Below are positions 1 through 9,990 of a stretch of 64,000 nucleotides of DNA, one piece after another (the stretch's first letter is position 1; each line of letters begins with the position of its first letter). Position numbers and translations under genes: made by a program. This DNA comes from JBBDMC01 sp963826055. GTDB taxonomy: Bacteria; Pseudomonadota; Alphaproteobacteria; Rhizobiales; Kaistiaceae. Location of the stretch: positions 263,567 through 327,566 of the forward strand of contig CAWGVO010000006.1 in the NCBI GenBank assembly GCA_963826055.1. The letters run 5' to 3'. The notes beneath the pieces were generated by a model, which did not search any database, had not been told where the DNA came from, and saw only the letters and a program-made list of their open reading frames with translations.

Positions 1-35
1 GGCGGGGCTTTTCTTCCGGGCGCCCAGCCGGGCGT

Positions 36-401
36 TCAGACCATGCCGATTTCGTGAAGCTTGGTTTCGACGGCGGCGCGGTCGAACGGCTTGAGGATGT
101 ATTCGTCGGCGCCGGCGCGAAGCGCCCGCGCGATCTGGGCGACGTCGGCCTCGCTGGCGCAGAACACCACCTTGGGCCGCTTGCCGCCCTCCATCTGACG
201 GAGATTGGTCAGGAAATCGAGGCCGTCCATCACCGGCAGGTGCCAGTCGAGCAGCACCATATCCGGCATGGAGCGCTGGCAGGCGTCGAGCGCCACCCGC
301 CCGTCCTCGGCCTCGGTGACGGTGAAGTCGAAATCCTCCAGAATCCGCCGCGCCACTTTGCGCACGACCCTGGAATCGTCGATGACAAGACAGTGCCTCA
401 T
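36..401 (-). CDS. Single-domain response regulator (CheY-like receiver)
   Basis: A 121-residue stand-alone receiver domain with no output domain. The acidic pair is in LVIDDS near the N-terminus, the phospho-acceptor Asp is in VLLDWHLP (about residue 54), and the conserved Lys is in ILKPFD (about residue 105). The start chosen has an AAGGGG ribosome site just upstream; an in-frame ATG 14 codons earlier adds a sequence with no receiver character. It lies about 100 bp downstream of the ChpT-like gene on the same strand, so the two may be co-transcribed and functionally linked as phosphotransfer partners. That pairing is inferred from position only. Other possible roles are a CpdR/DivK-like cell-cycle receiver or a chemotaxis CheY. 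Confidence 0.85.
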   Translation of the reverse strand: MRHCLVIDDSRVVRKVARRILEDFDFTVTEAEDGRVALDACQRSMPDMVLLDWHLPVMDGLDFLTNLRQMEGGKRPKVVFCASEADVAQIARALRAGADEYILKPFDRAAVETKLHEIGMV

Positions 402-499
402 TGAGAACCCCTTGCCGATCCGGGCGTGCTTCGCGCCTGCCACGGCGTTTCGGCAGTTGAGGCTAAAGGGGCAAGGTTAAATTTGGCTGAAGCCGGCCC

Positions 500-1189
500 T
501 CAGGCGGCGACAACCTGGGGTACCGCCTCAATGACCACATCGCTGCCGTCGAGACGCGCCGAAACCGACATCGACACCGCCCTGGCCAGGGCGCCGGTGT
601 AGTAGGCCTGCACCGACTGGGCATCGACCTGGATCCCGGCAAGGTTGCCCGGCACCAGGCTTTCGAAGGCCGGCGGCACACGTGCGCTCGGCCCCGATGA
701 CCGCAGCATGAAGCGGGGATTGTCCGAACCCTCCACCGCCGCCTTGATGGTTCCGCCGCGCGGAACGGCGGCGTTGGCGAGCAGGATGAGGTTGAGCAGC
801 AGCTTGACCAGGTTCTTCGGCATCAGCACCCGCGGCGATTCCCACGAGAACTCGGCCTTCTCCTCGGCCATGTAGCCCTTGGCCACCTTCTCGGCGTCGG
901 CGAGGTCGATCTCGGCACCGGCCGATCCCGCGGCACCGAAGGCGAGCCGGGCAAACTGCAGCTTGGCCGAGGCCTTGCGGGCGCTCTGCTGAATGAGGTC
1001 GAAGGCGAACTTCCGCATGTCCTCGGCGCTATCCTCGTCGAGGACTTCCAGCCCGTTGATGATGGCGCCGACCGGCGAGATGATGTCGTGGCACACGCGG
1101 CTGGCGACCAGAGCCGCCAAGTCCAGCGCCTCCAGCTCGGCCTGCTGGTCTTCCGTGCCCGCCTGGCCCATCTGGCTGACTTCGTTCAT
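500..1189 (-). CDS. chpT: Histidine phosphotransferase, ChpT-like
   Basis: About 229 residues. The N-terminal helical part carries RVCHDIISPVGAI, where the His would be the phosphorylated residue of a DHp-like hairpin. It is followed by a degenerate GHKL-like ATPase fold without clear nucleotide-binding motifs, which is the ChpT architecture. In Alphaproteobacteria ChpT relays phosphate from CckA to CtrA and CpdR. The start is supported by GGAGGAAG seven bases upstream; a longer in-frame start adds 15 unrelated residues. The receiver gene follows directly downstream. Assignment rests on remembered family features, not on an alignment. Confidence 0.8.
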   Translation of the reverse strand: MNEVSQMGQAGTEDQQAELEALDLAALVASRVCHDIISPVGAIINGLEVLDEDSAEDMRKFAFDLIQQSARKASAKLQFARLAFGAAGSAGAEIDLADAEKVAKGYMAEEKAEFSWESPRVLMPKNLVKLLLNLILLANAAVPRGGTIKAAVEGSDNPRFMLRSSGPSARVPPAFESLVPGNLAGIQVDAQSVQAYYTGALARAVSMSVSARLDGSDVVIEAVPQVVAA

Positions 1190-1358
1190 GCTTCCTCCGA
1201 CGGCCCCACGAATCGCGCCGACACAGTGCCACAATATTGCCGTGAACCGAACCGCGGCGCGACCGGTCCGTCACGGCGACGCCGTGTTTTTTCGCGTAAA
1301 ATATGCCTGATTCGAGGTTTGACCGGGGAAAGTCCCGGTATCGGGAGGCCACCCACCC

Positions 1359-1935
1359 ATGACGACCCCCTTGCGCGCCTTCATCGTCACACTCGCGGTG
1401 GCGTTCCTGAGCACGCTCGCCGCCGAACCGGCGGCGGCGCAGCAGCCCCGCGGCACCTACCGCACCGACGAACTCATCGCTCAGGGCAACCGTTTTTTCG
1501 GCGACTTGTCCGAAGGTCTCGCCAGCGTGATCGAGCGCTCCGTCTCGCAATATGGGCTGCCCAACGGCTACATCCTTGGCCAGGAGGGCAGCGGCGCCAT
1601 CATCGGCGGCCTGCGCTACGGGGAAGGCCGGCTCTACACCAAGAACGCCGGGGAACACGCGGTCTTCTGGCAGGGTCCCTCGGTCGGCTTCGACTTCGGC
1701 GGCACCGGCGACCGCGTGATGATGCTGGTCTACAACCTGCCCTCTGTCGCCGCGATGTATCAACGATTTCCGGGGGTTGCCGGCAGCGCCCACGTCATCG
1801 CCGGCTTCGGCATGACCGTGCTCGCCCGCGACGACGTCTACGTGGTTCCCGATCATATCCGGCGTCGGGGCGCGCCTCGGGGTGAACTTCGGCTACCTCA
1901 AATTCACCGACCACGCCACGTGGAACCCATTCTGA
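1359..1935 (+). CDS. DUF1134 family secreted envelope protein (EipA-like), frameshifted
   Basis: The N-terminal signal peptide has a hydrophobic stretch ending in AEPAAAQQ. The body carries the DUF1134 signature GYILGQEGSGAIIGGLRYG and the blocks VFWQGPSVGFDFG and VMMLVYNL. After VYVVP the frame changes: removing one G near 1851 restores the family ending IISGVGARLG...GYLKFTDHATWNPF and a stop at 1933-1935. Without that correction the frame runs on to 2003 with an unrelated Arg/Pro-rich tail. Family members such as Brucella EipA are periplasmic and support envelope integrity. Read in corrected form the protein is about 191 residues, the usual size. The shift is probably a sequence error. Confidence 0.8.
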
Positions 1936-2060
1936 CGCAATCAGAGGCTGTGCGACCGGGTTCATTGCCGCCAATCCCCCGATGGACTTTAATTCCCGGT
2001 TAGCAAGCCGACGCTGATACACTGGTACAGGCAGCGGTTGCGGCAGCTGGGAGAGCCGGA

Positions 2061-3494
2061 TTGGTTCAGGCAGTGATGTACTTCGCCCTCGGCCTGCTGA
2101 CGGCGGGGCTGCTTGCGCTTTTGGTGACCCCGGCGATCTGGCGGCGGGCGATGAGGCTCACCCGCGCCCGCATTGAGGCGTCGGTACCGCAGACCCGTGC
2201 CGAGATCGACGCCGAGAAGGACCACCTGAGGGCGGGCTTCGCCGTGACCAACCGGCGGCTCGAGGTGAAAGCCGGCCGCCTCAACGACAAGCTTCGCCAG
2301 CAGCTCGTCGAGGTGAGCCAGAGGCGGAACGAGATCGCCACCCTCAACCGGCAGCGGGAAGAGCTGAGCGCCCGGATCGGCGCGCTGGAGGCAAAGGTCG
2401 GCGAACTGTCCGGTACACTTGCCGCCGCCGAAGAGAAACTCACCGCCGCCAACACCGAGTTGACCGTGCGCGACGAGCGGCTGGCCGAGCGGGTCGCCGA
2501 GATGGCCGACGTCCAGGCCCGCCTCGTCACCAGCGATCAGGTGGGCGAGGAGCAGCGGCTTGAGCTGGTCGCGCGCGACACCACCATCGCCAACCTCACC
2601 GACCGCGTTTCCGAGGCGATCGCCGCCGAGGCCAATCACGTCAGCGAACGCGACAGGCTCGCCGCCGAGATCGCCGCAGAGCGCGAACGCCTCGCCGCCG
2701 AACGGAAGCGGGCCGAGGGGCTGGATGCGAGCCTCGCCGCATTGCGCGCGGAACGCACTGAGCACATGGCCGAGCTGCAACGGCGCGAGAACGAACTGGC
2801 GGCCCTGAGGTCGGACATTGCCGGCGAGCAGGTCGGCGAGGCAGCGCTCGCGACTGAATTGCGCCAGGCCCAGGAACGGGCCGCGACGCTGGCGGCAAGC
2901 CAGGCTGCCTTCGAAGCGGAGCGGGCCGAGGCGCGGGCCGAGATCGATCGCCGCACCGCCGAGCTTGACGCGCTCAATCAGACACTGGCGCGCGAGCAAC
3001 AGGCGCGCCAGGCGCTCTCAACCGAGATAGACGCGCTGAAGGCCGAACTCGCCGGCATCACCGTCAGCCGCCAAAGCGAGGGCATGATCGAGGGCGACAA
3101 CCTGCGCAAGGCCATGGCGGCGGCCGAGGCGGAGAAGGAAGCGCTGGCTGAGCGTCTTGCCGCGCTGGAGGAAGCGCACGCCACGCTCACCGCCGAGAAC
3201 GCGGAACTCCGCCGCGTCGCTGGCGCCGAGTGGGAGAGCGACCGCCAGCAGAACGAGCACCTGCGCCAGCGACTGAACGAGATCGCTACCAACGTCGTCC
3301 GCCTCACCCAGACCATGGCGGGCAAGCACCCGAGCCTGGTCGCCAGCAAGGACGAGGGCAACGGCTCCTCACGGCAGACCGGCGAGCAGGGATCAGAACC
3401 CGCGGCGAAGGCTGTCGAGGCGCCGAAACCCGGTGAGGAACGGACGCTGGTGGAGCGGCTGCGCGCCCTCCAGCAGGTCGGCGCCCGCCATTAG
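2061..3494 (+). CDS. Membrane-anchored coiled-coil protein of unknown function
   Basis: 477 residues: one N-terminal transmembrane helix (about residues 5-27), then a long, almost continuous coiled coil rich in Ala, Glu, Arg and Leu (about residues 40-400) and a short polar tail. The pattern of a membrane anchor with a cytoplasmic coiled coil and a DKDHLRAGFAVTNRRLE-like segment recurs in uncharacterised Rhizobiales proteins. The start is a TTG preceded by GGGAGAG; an in-frame ATG five codons later is an alternative. It stands alone between the EipA-like gene and a convergent gene. Function unknown; a scaffold or envelope-organising role is a guess. Confidence 0.75.
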   Translation: MVQAVMYFALGLLTAGLLALLVTPAIWRRAMRLTRARIEASVPQTRAEIDAEKDHLRAGFAVTNRRLEVKAGRLNDKLRQQLVEVSQRRNEIATLNRQREELSARIGALEAKVGELSGTLAAAEEKLTAANTELTVRDERLAERVAEMADVQARLVTSDQVGEEQRLELVARDTTIANLTDRVSEAIAAEANHVSERDRLAAEIAAERERLAAERKRAEGLDASLAALRAERTEHMAELQRRENELAALRSDIAGEQVGEAALATELRQAQERAATLAASQAAFEAERAEARAEIDRRTAELDALNQTLAREQQARQALSTEIDALKAELAGITVSRQSEGMIEGDNLRKAMAAAEAEKEALAERLAALEEAHATLTAENAELRRVAGAEWESDRQQNEHLRQRLNEIATNVVRLTQTMAGKHPSLVASKDEGNGSSRQTGEQGSEPAAKAVEAPKPGEERTLVERLRALQQVGARH

Positions 3495-3521
3495 CAGCGC
3501 CGACGCGCTAACCGCGCCCCG

Positions 3522-4346
3522 TCATTGCTGGATGAACGGATCGACGTAGCGGTTGCGCGTCTTTTCGCCGATCATGCAATCGACCCGGGGCGGCGGCCTC
3601 AGCGTCTCCGCCGCAGGCATCAGATGCGGCGGCAGCCCGGCAATCTCCAGCACCAGCTTGCGGCGAATGGCGGTCTCGAACCGGTCGACGCCGTCGACCG
3701 TGAGCATGAATGAGCCCGGTCCGCCGATGACGCAATCCTCGTAGTACACGTCGAGCCTGCCGATATCGACGCCGCCGAAGAGTTGGCTTGGGCGAATGAG
3801 GATCGGCAAGCCGTTGATGGTGATGCCCTGATCGACGATCTGGTCGCGCATCGGCGCAACCGGAAGGCCGTCGTTGTTTGGCCCGTCGCCGGAGACATCG
3901 ACCGTCTGGCGCGTGCCCTCGATCTGGTTGCCACCGAACTGACGGGCGGCGAACAAAAGACCGCCCGAGATCGACGTTCCCCGCTCGCGGGTGATCGGCG
4001 CCGCCTCGAGTTCGCTGGCGAAGGCCTCCGCGTCATCGCGGTTGGAGATGACCCGCCACGGAATGAGGATCTGCTGGAAGAACGCGCCGGACCATTCGAT
4101 GTAGGTGACCGCGATGCTGCCGATGACCCCGTTGCCGATGGCGTTGATCACCTCGGAATTGCGGAAGGCCGAAACATAGCCGTCGCGCTGCACCTGCAGT
4201 TCGTCGTAGTCCATTGACCGCGACACATCGACGGCAAGCACCAGCTCGAGATCGACCGGCTGATCGGCCGCGGTCGCTTCTCCCGCCGCCACCATCGGCA
4301 ACCCGGCCAACAACGACACGCAAAGGAACTTCCCTGCCTGGTGCAT
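3522..4346 (-). CDS. Secreted von Willebrand factor A domain protein (DUF1194)
   Basis: 274 residues with a signal peptide (LCVSLLAGLPMVAAGEATAA) followed by one VWA domain. The MIDAS motif D-x-S-x-S is visible in LAVDVSRSMDYDE, and further metal-ligand loops occur at GTSISGG and VDVSGDGPNNDG. These are typical of DUF1194 proteins of Alphaproteobacteria, which are presumed periplasmic and of unknown role. The start is set by GGAGGT just upstream; a longer frame begins 20 codons earlier without a signal peptide. It is transcribed convergently with the coiled-coil gene, 27 bp away, and no partner gene is adjacent. Confidence 0.85.
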   Translation of the reverse strand: MHQAGKFLCVSLLAGLPMVAAGEATAADQPVDLELVLAVDVSRSMDYDELQVQRDGYVSAFRNSEVINAIGNGVIGSIAVTYIEWSGAFFQQILIPWRVISNRDDAEAFASELEAAPITRERGTSISGGLLFAARQFGGNQIEGTRQTVDVSGDGPNNDGLPVAPMRDQIVDQGITINGLPILIRPSQLFGGVDIGRLDVYYEDCVIGGPGSFMLTVDGVDRFETAIRRKLVLEIAGLPPHLMPAAETLRPPPRVDCMIGEKTRNRYVDPFIQQ

Positions 4347-4488
4347 GCGATGACCTCCAGCGTGCGGGTCCCGACGGCAACTGAAGGACGATTCGGGCGC
4401 CGACAAATGGAGGTAGCGCCACCGGCCGTCGCTTCAATGGTATGCAAAAATCGGTGGCGCCTTCAACGGCTCAATTGTCACGGCAGCG

Positions 4489-5506
4489 TCAGCAGATGCG
4501 CGGCAGCGGATCGTCCTCAAGCTCCTCGAGGATGCGCTCGCCGCCGATCTCGGTGGTGAGCAGCACCTGCCCGGCCGCGCCCCGGCCGATACGACCGACA
4601 ACCGCTGCCGCTTCGCCGGCCGGCAACGCCCGCCAGCGGGCCAGCGCCTCCGCCGCGGCGTCCGGCGAGGTGACCGCCACCACCCTGCCCTCGCACGCGA
4701 GGTATAGCGGGTCGTAGCCCAGCATCTCGCAAACCCCGCGCACCGGCGGCCGCACCGGGATCGCCGTCTCGTCGAGAACGACGCTCGCGCCGCACGCCGC
4801 GGCGATCTCGTGCATGACCGTGACGAGGCCGCCACGGGTCGGGTCGCGCATGAAGCGGAGGCCGGCGAGATCGAGCAGCGCCTCGGTCAGCGGCAGCACG
4901 CTCTGCGGCGTCGGAAGCAAGGTCGCCCTTGAGGCCGAACGCCTCGCGGGCGAGCAGCACCGCCGTGCCGTGATCGCCGACCGGGCCGCTCACCAGCACC
5001 GCGTCGCCGCCTCGGATGCGGTCGAGGCCGAGACGGAGGCCCGGCCGCCGCACGCCGACGCCGGTGGTGGCGAGATAGAGCCCGCCGCCCTCGCCGCGCA
5101 CGACAACCTTGACGTCGCCGGCAACGACACTGACGCCGCACGCCTTCGCCGCGTGCGCGAGGCTCGCCACGATGCGGTCGAGGCGGGCGAACTCGAAACC
5201 TTCCTCGATAAAGGCGTTGAGGGTGAGATAGACCGGGCGCGCACCGGCAACGGCAAGGTCGTTGACCGTGCCGTGGACCGCGAGCGAGCCGATGTCGCCG
5301 CCGGGAAACTCAAGCGGTTGCACGGTGAAACCGTCGGTGGTCACCAGCACGTCGCCCGCCGGCAGCGGCAGCGGCACCGCGTCGGCGTGGACGTCGAGAT
5401 TGGGATTGGCGAGGTGGCGGGCGAAGATCTCGTCGATCAGGGCGCGCATGAAGCGACCGCCGTTGCCGTGAGCAAGGGTGACGAAACGGTCGTCGATCAT
5501 GGACAT
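4489..5506 (-). CDS. hypE: Hydrogenase maturation protein HypE (frameshifted)
   Basis: HypE accepts the carbamoyl group from HypF on its C-terminal cysteine and dehydrates it to a thiocyanate, giving the cyanide ligand of [NiFe]-hydrogenase. Seen here: LAHGNGGRFM at the N-terminus, GDIGSLAVHGTVNDLAV, the block RDPTRGGLVTVMHEIA, and the diagnostic C-terminal PRIC. The two halves lie in different frames; removing one base near 4906 joins GDLASDA to QSVLPLTEALLD. The start overlaps the end of hypF by about 10 bases, which suggests translational coupling. It is the last gene of hypC-D-F-E. Length after correction is about 338 residues, normal for HypE. Confidence 0.92.
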
Positions 5507-7768
5507 GCGCCCGCCTGGACAAGCTGGCCGAACGACAGCCCGGCGTCGTTGCAGGGGAGCGCCTCCGGCATCAGAACACAGAAGCCATCGCGCGCGGCGA
5601 GGTCAACGACACGTTCACAGAGGACGCGGTTCTGGAAGACGCCGCCAGTGAGGCCGATGGTGGCGACGCCGAACTCGCGACGGACGGCGCTGGCCTGCTC
5701 AAGCAGCAGTCCGGCGAGCGAGGCATGGAAGGAGGCGGCGCGCTCGGCGACGTCGAGGCGCACGTCCTGCAACAAGCGGCACCAGCGGCGCCCAGTCGCC
5801 CTCCCATACACCGTCGCCGCGGCGGCGGAGCGGCAGCGACACCGGCGCGCCATCGCCGGCCGCCAGCGTCTCCAGCGCCGCCGGCGCCTGGCCCTCGTAC
5901 GTCGCTTCCGTCACGAGGCCGAGGAACGCGGCGGCGGCATCGAACAGGCGCCCGACCGAGGTGGTGCGCGGGCAGTTGAGCCTGCGCTCCCACGCGTGGC
6001 GCAAGTCATCGGTCGGTCGCGGGCAATCGCTCCAGTCGCCGCCGGTCTCGAACGACAGCGCGAGCGCGCTCCGCCACGGCTCGCGGGCGGCGCGCTCGCC
6101 GCCGAGAAGCGCGAATGGACGGATGGTCGCCACCCGCCGCCAGCGGCCGGGACGGCCGAGCAGCGCCTCGCCGCCCCAGATCGTGCCGTCCCGCCCGTAG
6201 CCGGCGCCATCCCACGCGAAGACGAGGACGTCACCATCGGCAAGTTGTTCGCTAACGAGCGCCGAGGCGTGCGCCTCGTGGTGGAACACCGGGGTCACCG
6301 GCAGGCCCATGCGCCGGGCGAGACGGCTGGTGGCATAGCCCGGATGGGCATCGCAAACGACCGCCTCCGCCCTGACGCCGTAGAGCGCCTGAAGGTCGGC
6401 GACGACCGACCGCATCAACGCGAAGCCGCGCGCGGTGTCCATGTCACCGAGGTGGGGCGAGACGACGGCGCGATTGCCCCACCCGAGGGCCACCGTGTTC
6501 TTGAGGTGGCCGCCGAGGGCGATCGTCGGCCGCCCGAGCGCGAACGGCAGCACGAGCTCCGCCGGCGCGTTGCCGCGGCCAAGCCGGACCGGGCGCGCCT
6601 TGCCGGCAATGACTTGGACGACCGGATCGTCGGCCGGCCGCACGATCGGCCGGTCGTGGTGGAGGAAACCGTCGGCGATGGACGCGAGCCGTGCCTCCGC
6701 CTCGCCGTTGTCGGTCAGCACCGGCTCGCCGCTGATGTTGCCGGAGGTGGCGACCAGCGGCGCGCCGAAGTCGGCGAGCAGGAGATGGTGGAGCGGGCTA
6801 TAGGGCAGCATGGCGCCGATATCGCCGCAGGCGGGCGCGATCTCCGGAGCGAGGCCGCCATCGGCGCGCTTCTGGATCAGCACGACCGGCCGGACCGGAT
6901 CGCGAAGCATCGCCTCATGGACAGGATCGAGCGCCGCAGCACGACGGACCGCGGCGAGGTCCGGCTCCGGCGGAAACATGACCGCCAGCGGCTTGTCAGG
7001 GCGATGCTTGCGGGCACGCAGGCGCGTGACGGCAGCGGAATCGGCGGCGTCGCACATGAGGTGGTAGCCGCCGATGCCCTTGACCGCGACGATCCCGCCC
7101 GAGCGCAACAGAGCAATCGCCGCGGCCAGGGCCGCCTCGCCGGATCGCTGCGTCTCGCCGCCCCTCCGAAACATGAGCTTCGGGCCGCAATCGGGACAGG
7201 CCATCGGCTCGGCATGGAAGCGGCGGTCGGCCGGATCGGCATACTCGGCGGCGCAGCGCGGACAGAGGTCAAAGCCCGCCATCGAGGTGTTGGCGCGATC
7301 GTAGGGCAGCCGCTCGATCAGCGTGTAGCGCGGGCCGCACTGGGTGCAGTTGATGAACGGATAGCGGTGGCGCCGGTCGCTGGGATCGGTGAGCTCCGCC
7401 AGGCAATCATCGCAGCAGAACTGATCCGGCGGCAGATGGACATGCGCGCCAGCGGACGCATCGCTGGCAAGGATGCGGAAGCCGGCGGCGCCTTCCAGCG
7501 ACACGAACGCATCGGCCAGGATTTCCGGTCGCGCCAGCGGCGGCGCTTCGCCGATAAGCGCCGCGGCGAAACGGTCGAGGTCGTCGGGCGCCCCCTCGGC
7601 CATCACGGCGACCTCACCGGCGGCGTTCCGGACCCAGCCGCTCACGCGGTGGCGGACGGCGATGCGAAAGACGAACGGGCGGAAGCCCACCCCCTGCACG
7701 CGCCCGCCGATCCTGAACCGGCGCGCGACGGCAACCGCCGGCGCGGCAAACGCCTCAGACGGCCGCAT
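5497..7768 (-). CDS. hypF: Carbamoyltransferase HypF (frameshifted near 3' end)
   Basis: HypF makes the carbamoyl-adenylate precursor of the cyanide ligands and carbamoylates HypE. Domains in order: acylphosphatase-like (GRVQGVGFRPFVF, about residues 22-34), two zinc fingers (CCDDC...CTQCGPRYT and CPRC...CPDCGP, about residues 115-195), a YrdC-like nucleotide domain (GGIVAVKGIGGYHLMCDA) and the Kae1-like C-terminal domain (PVFHHEAHASAL, FAWDGAGYGRDG, GLTGGVFQNRVL). The last 90 or so residues are in another frame; deleting one base near 5773 joins WAPLVPL to LQDVRLDV and gives the normal ending LPCNDAGLSFGQLV. It overlaps hypD by 14 bases and hypE by about 10. Corrected length is about 756 residues, as usual. 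Confidence 0.93.
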
Positions 7769-8874
7769 CCGCTTCGGCCCGCGCCCGCGGTGTCCTCACC
7801 CCGCTCGCCCACCAGATGCGGCAGGCGCCCTCGTCGGAGACCATGCACGGCCCGATCGGCGTGCGCGGCGTGCAGGCGCGGCCGTAGAGCACGCACTCGT
7901 CCGGGATAGACGCGACCGAGGACGACGCGGGCGCAATCGCAGCCGGGCGGCATCTGGCCGGCGCGCTTGCGCGCCGCGTCCTCGAACGAGGGGAAGAGCA
8001 CGTTCGCGTCGTGAGCCTGGAGCGCCGGCTTCAGTGCGTAACCGGACGCCGGGATGACACCGATGCCGCGCCAGTTGGCATCGACCACGTCCATCATGGC
8101 GGCGAGCTGCCGCCGCGCGGCCGGATTGCCGCCGGGCCGCACCACTTCCGGGTAGCAGTTGTCGAGAAAACAGCGGTCTTCGATCAGCTGGCGGAGCACC
8201 GAATAGAGCGCCGCCACCAGGCTCTCGCTGGTGAAGCCGGCGACGGCTGTCGGAATGCCGTGCTTCTCCGGCACGAACGCCCACTCCTCCGGCCCCATGA
8301 CGGTGGAGACGTGACCCGGCGCGACGAGGGCGTCGAAGCCGGGCGCCTCCGACTCCAGCAGCATGGCGACCGCCGGCCACGTCCGCCGGCCGGCGAGAAG
8401 AACCGAGAGATTATCCGGCACGCCTTCGGCGAGCATGGCGGCGACCGGCGCCGTCGTCGTCTCGAACCCCGCGGCGAAGAACACCACCGGCCGCTCTGGA
8501 TTGGCCCGCGCGATGGCGACCGCCTCCATCGGCGAGGCGACGGGCCGAACATCGCCGCCGGCGGCGCGCGCCTGCTCGAGCGAGCGCACGTCGCGCTTGG
8601 CGACGTTCACCGGCACCCGCAGCATGTCGCCGAATGCAACCAGGATGACCTTCTCGACAAGGGCGAGCTGGATCGCCTGATAGACCGCCTCCTCCGGGCA
8701 CACGCACACCGGACAGCCCGGCCCCGGCACCAGCTCGATGGTGTCCGGAAGCGCCTTGCGCAAGCCCGCCATCGCGATCGAGCGCTCGTGGCCGCCGCAT
8801 ACGTTCATCACCTTGACCCGGCGCGGCAGCGGCAGCGCGTGGATCCTGGCAAGCCACTCACGTGAGGTGGTCAT
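7755..8874 (-). CDS. hypD: Hydrogenase Fe-ligand assembly protein HypD (frameshifted near 3' end)
   Basis: HypD forms the scaffold complex with HypC on which Fe(CN)2CO is built; it carries a [4Fe-4S] cluster. Seen: VMNVCGGHE near the N-terminus, the redox motif GPGCPVCVCP, FAAGFETT, and cysteines near the end. Deleting one base near 7902 brings back the conserved C-terminus DECVLYGRACTPRTPIGPC and a stop at 7755, giving about 372 residues. Uncorrected, the frame runs to 7642 as an Arg-rich tail. The gene starts 6 bp after hypC and overlaps hypF, so all four hyp genes form one tight operon. Confidence 0.93.
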
Positions 8875-8880
8875 GGCCGC

Positions 8881-9123
8881 TCAGGCCTCGGCCTCGGCGG
8901 CAAGCATCTCATCGATCTCGTCGATCAGCTCCCACGCCGAGCGGGCGTCCTCGTGCGTCATCTTCTGGATGGCATACCCGACATGGACCATGACGAAGTC
9001 GCCGGGCGCGACCGGCTCCTCCTGCAACAGGAACAGGCTTACCTCGCGCTCGACGCCCTTGGCGCGGCACTGCGCCCTGTACCCGTCGATGGCGACGATC
9101 TCCATGGGAATCCCGAGACACAT
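8881..9123 (-). CDS. hypC: Hydrogenase assembly chaperone HypC
   Basis: 80 residues beginning MCLGIP, the invariant HypC start in which Cys2 binds the iron centre and contacts HypD and the hydrogenase large subunit. The rest (APGDFVMVHVGYAIQKM and an acidic tail) is also typical. The start is fixed by the MCLGIP motif and a GGGAGAGA ribosome site; a longer in-frame extension to 9243 is not coding in character. It is the first gene of the hypC-D-F-E operon and divergent from the PEBP-like gene, so the operon promoter should lie at about 9125-9270. hypA, hypB and hydrogenase structural genes are absent from this window. Confidence 0.95.
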   Translation of the reverse strand: MCLGIPMEIVAIDGYRAQCRAKGVEREVSLFLLQEEPVAPGDFVMVHVGYAIQKMTHEDARSAWELIDEIDEMLAAEAEA

Positions 9124-9280
9124 GGCTCTCTCCCGCCGCCCGCGCCCCTCGCACCCTAAGGGAAGGCGAAACCGGCCTCGCGTCAAGCCGCCCCGCCGGC
9201 GACACGATTGCGTGCGAGCCCAAAATCGAGAATCATCGTCCAACCTTCAAAGACGACAACCCCGAGGGGAGTGGAACATC

Positions 9281-9829
9281 ATGAAAACGGTATTCGCACT
9301 TGCCGCCGTCGCTTCGATGGCGCTCGCCGGCCCCGCTTCGGCGTTCGAGATTTCCAGCCCGGCGATCGGCGCCGACGGCACGATTCCGCTGAAATTCACA
9401 GCCAACGGCTTCGGCTGCAGCGGCGGCAACGCATCTCTGCCCCTGGCATGGAAGGACGTGCCGGCCGGTGCCAAGAGCCTGGCGCTGACCATGTTCGATC
9501 CCGACGCGCCAACCGGCAGCGGCTTCTGGCACTGGCTTGTGGTCAACATGCCGCCGACCACCACGGGTCTTCCGGAGGGTGCCGGCGAGCCCGGCAACGC
9601 CAAGCTGCCGGCCGGCGCCGTGCAGGCCCGCGGCGACGCCGGCGTTGCCGGCTACTTCGGCCCCTGCCCGCCCCAGGGCGACGCGCCGCACCACTATGTG
9701 CTGACCCTCTTCGCGGTGGACACGGACAAACTCGACATCGACGCCAACACCGCCGGCGCGGTGGTCGGCTTCAACCTGCACTTCCACACCATCGACAAGG
9801 CGAGCGTCACCTATACTTACGGGCGCTGA
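9281..9829 (+). CDS. Secreted YbhB/YbcL-type phosphatidylethanolamine-binding protein homologue
   Basis: 182 residues with a clear signal peptide (MKTVFALAAVASMALAGPASA) and a PEBP fold: the anion-pocket motifs DPDAPTGSGFWHWLVVNMP (about residues 73-91) and GPCPPQGDAPHHYVLTLFAVD (about residues 127-147) are intact. YbhB/YbcL proteins are Raf-kinase-inhibitor-like by fold only; in bacteria their ligand is generally unknown. The start follows a GAGGGGAGTGG ribosome site. It is monocistronic, with a GC-rich hairpin just downstream. Confidence 0.88.
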   Translation: MKTVFALAAVASMALAGPASAFEISSPAIGADGTIPLKFTANGFGCSGGNASLPLAWKDVPAGAKSLALTMFDPDAPTGSGFWHWLVVNMPPTTTGLPEGAGEPGNAKLPAGAVQARGDAGVAGYFGPCPPQGDAPHHYVLTLFAVDTDKLDIDANTAGAVVGFNLHFHTIDKASVTYTYGR

Positions 9830-9847
9830 CCGACCCATGCGACGGAG

Positions 9848-9874
9848 CGGGCCGCCGCCGACCCCGGCGGCCCG
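9848..9874 (+). terminator. GC-rich hairpin after the PEBP-like gene
   Basis: A perfect 9-bp stem (CGGGCCGCC paired with GGCGGCCCG) around a 9-base loop, starting 19 bp after the stop codon. No T-run follows, so it may be a weak or factor-assisted terminator rather than a classical intrinsic one. Confidence 0.4.
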
Positions 9875-9990
9875 CGCGCCGCCGGTGTCCTCATCGATGC
9901 ACGGCTATATCTTTCGCGGCGGTTTCCCACGAAATGCCGGCCGCTTATTCTGGTGAGCGGCAGGACCGCTGCAACGCATGCGAGGTGAAT

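Noticed and set aside
4814..7909. A 1031-codon open frame on the plus strand opposite hypE-hypF-hypD
   Set aside because: It is the antisense shadow of three conserved hyp genes in GC-rich DNA; its translation is Arg/Ala/His-rich and has no family features.
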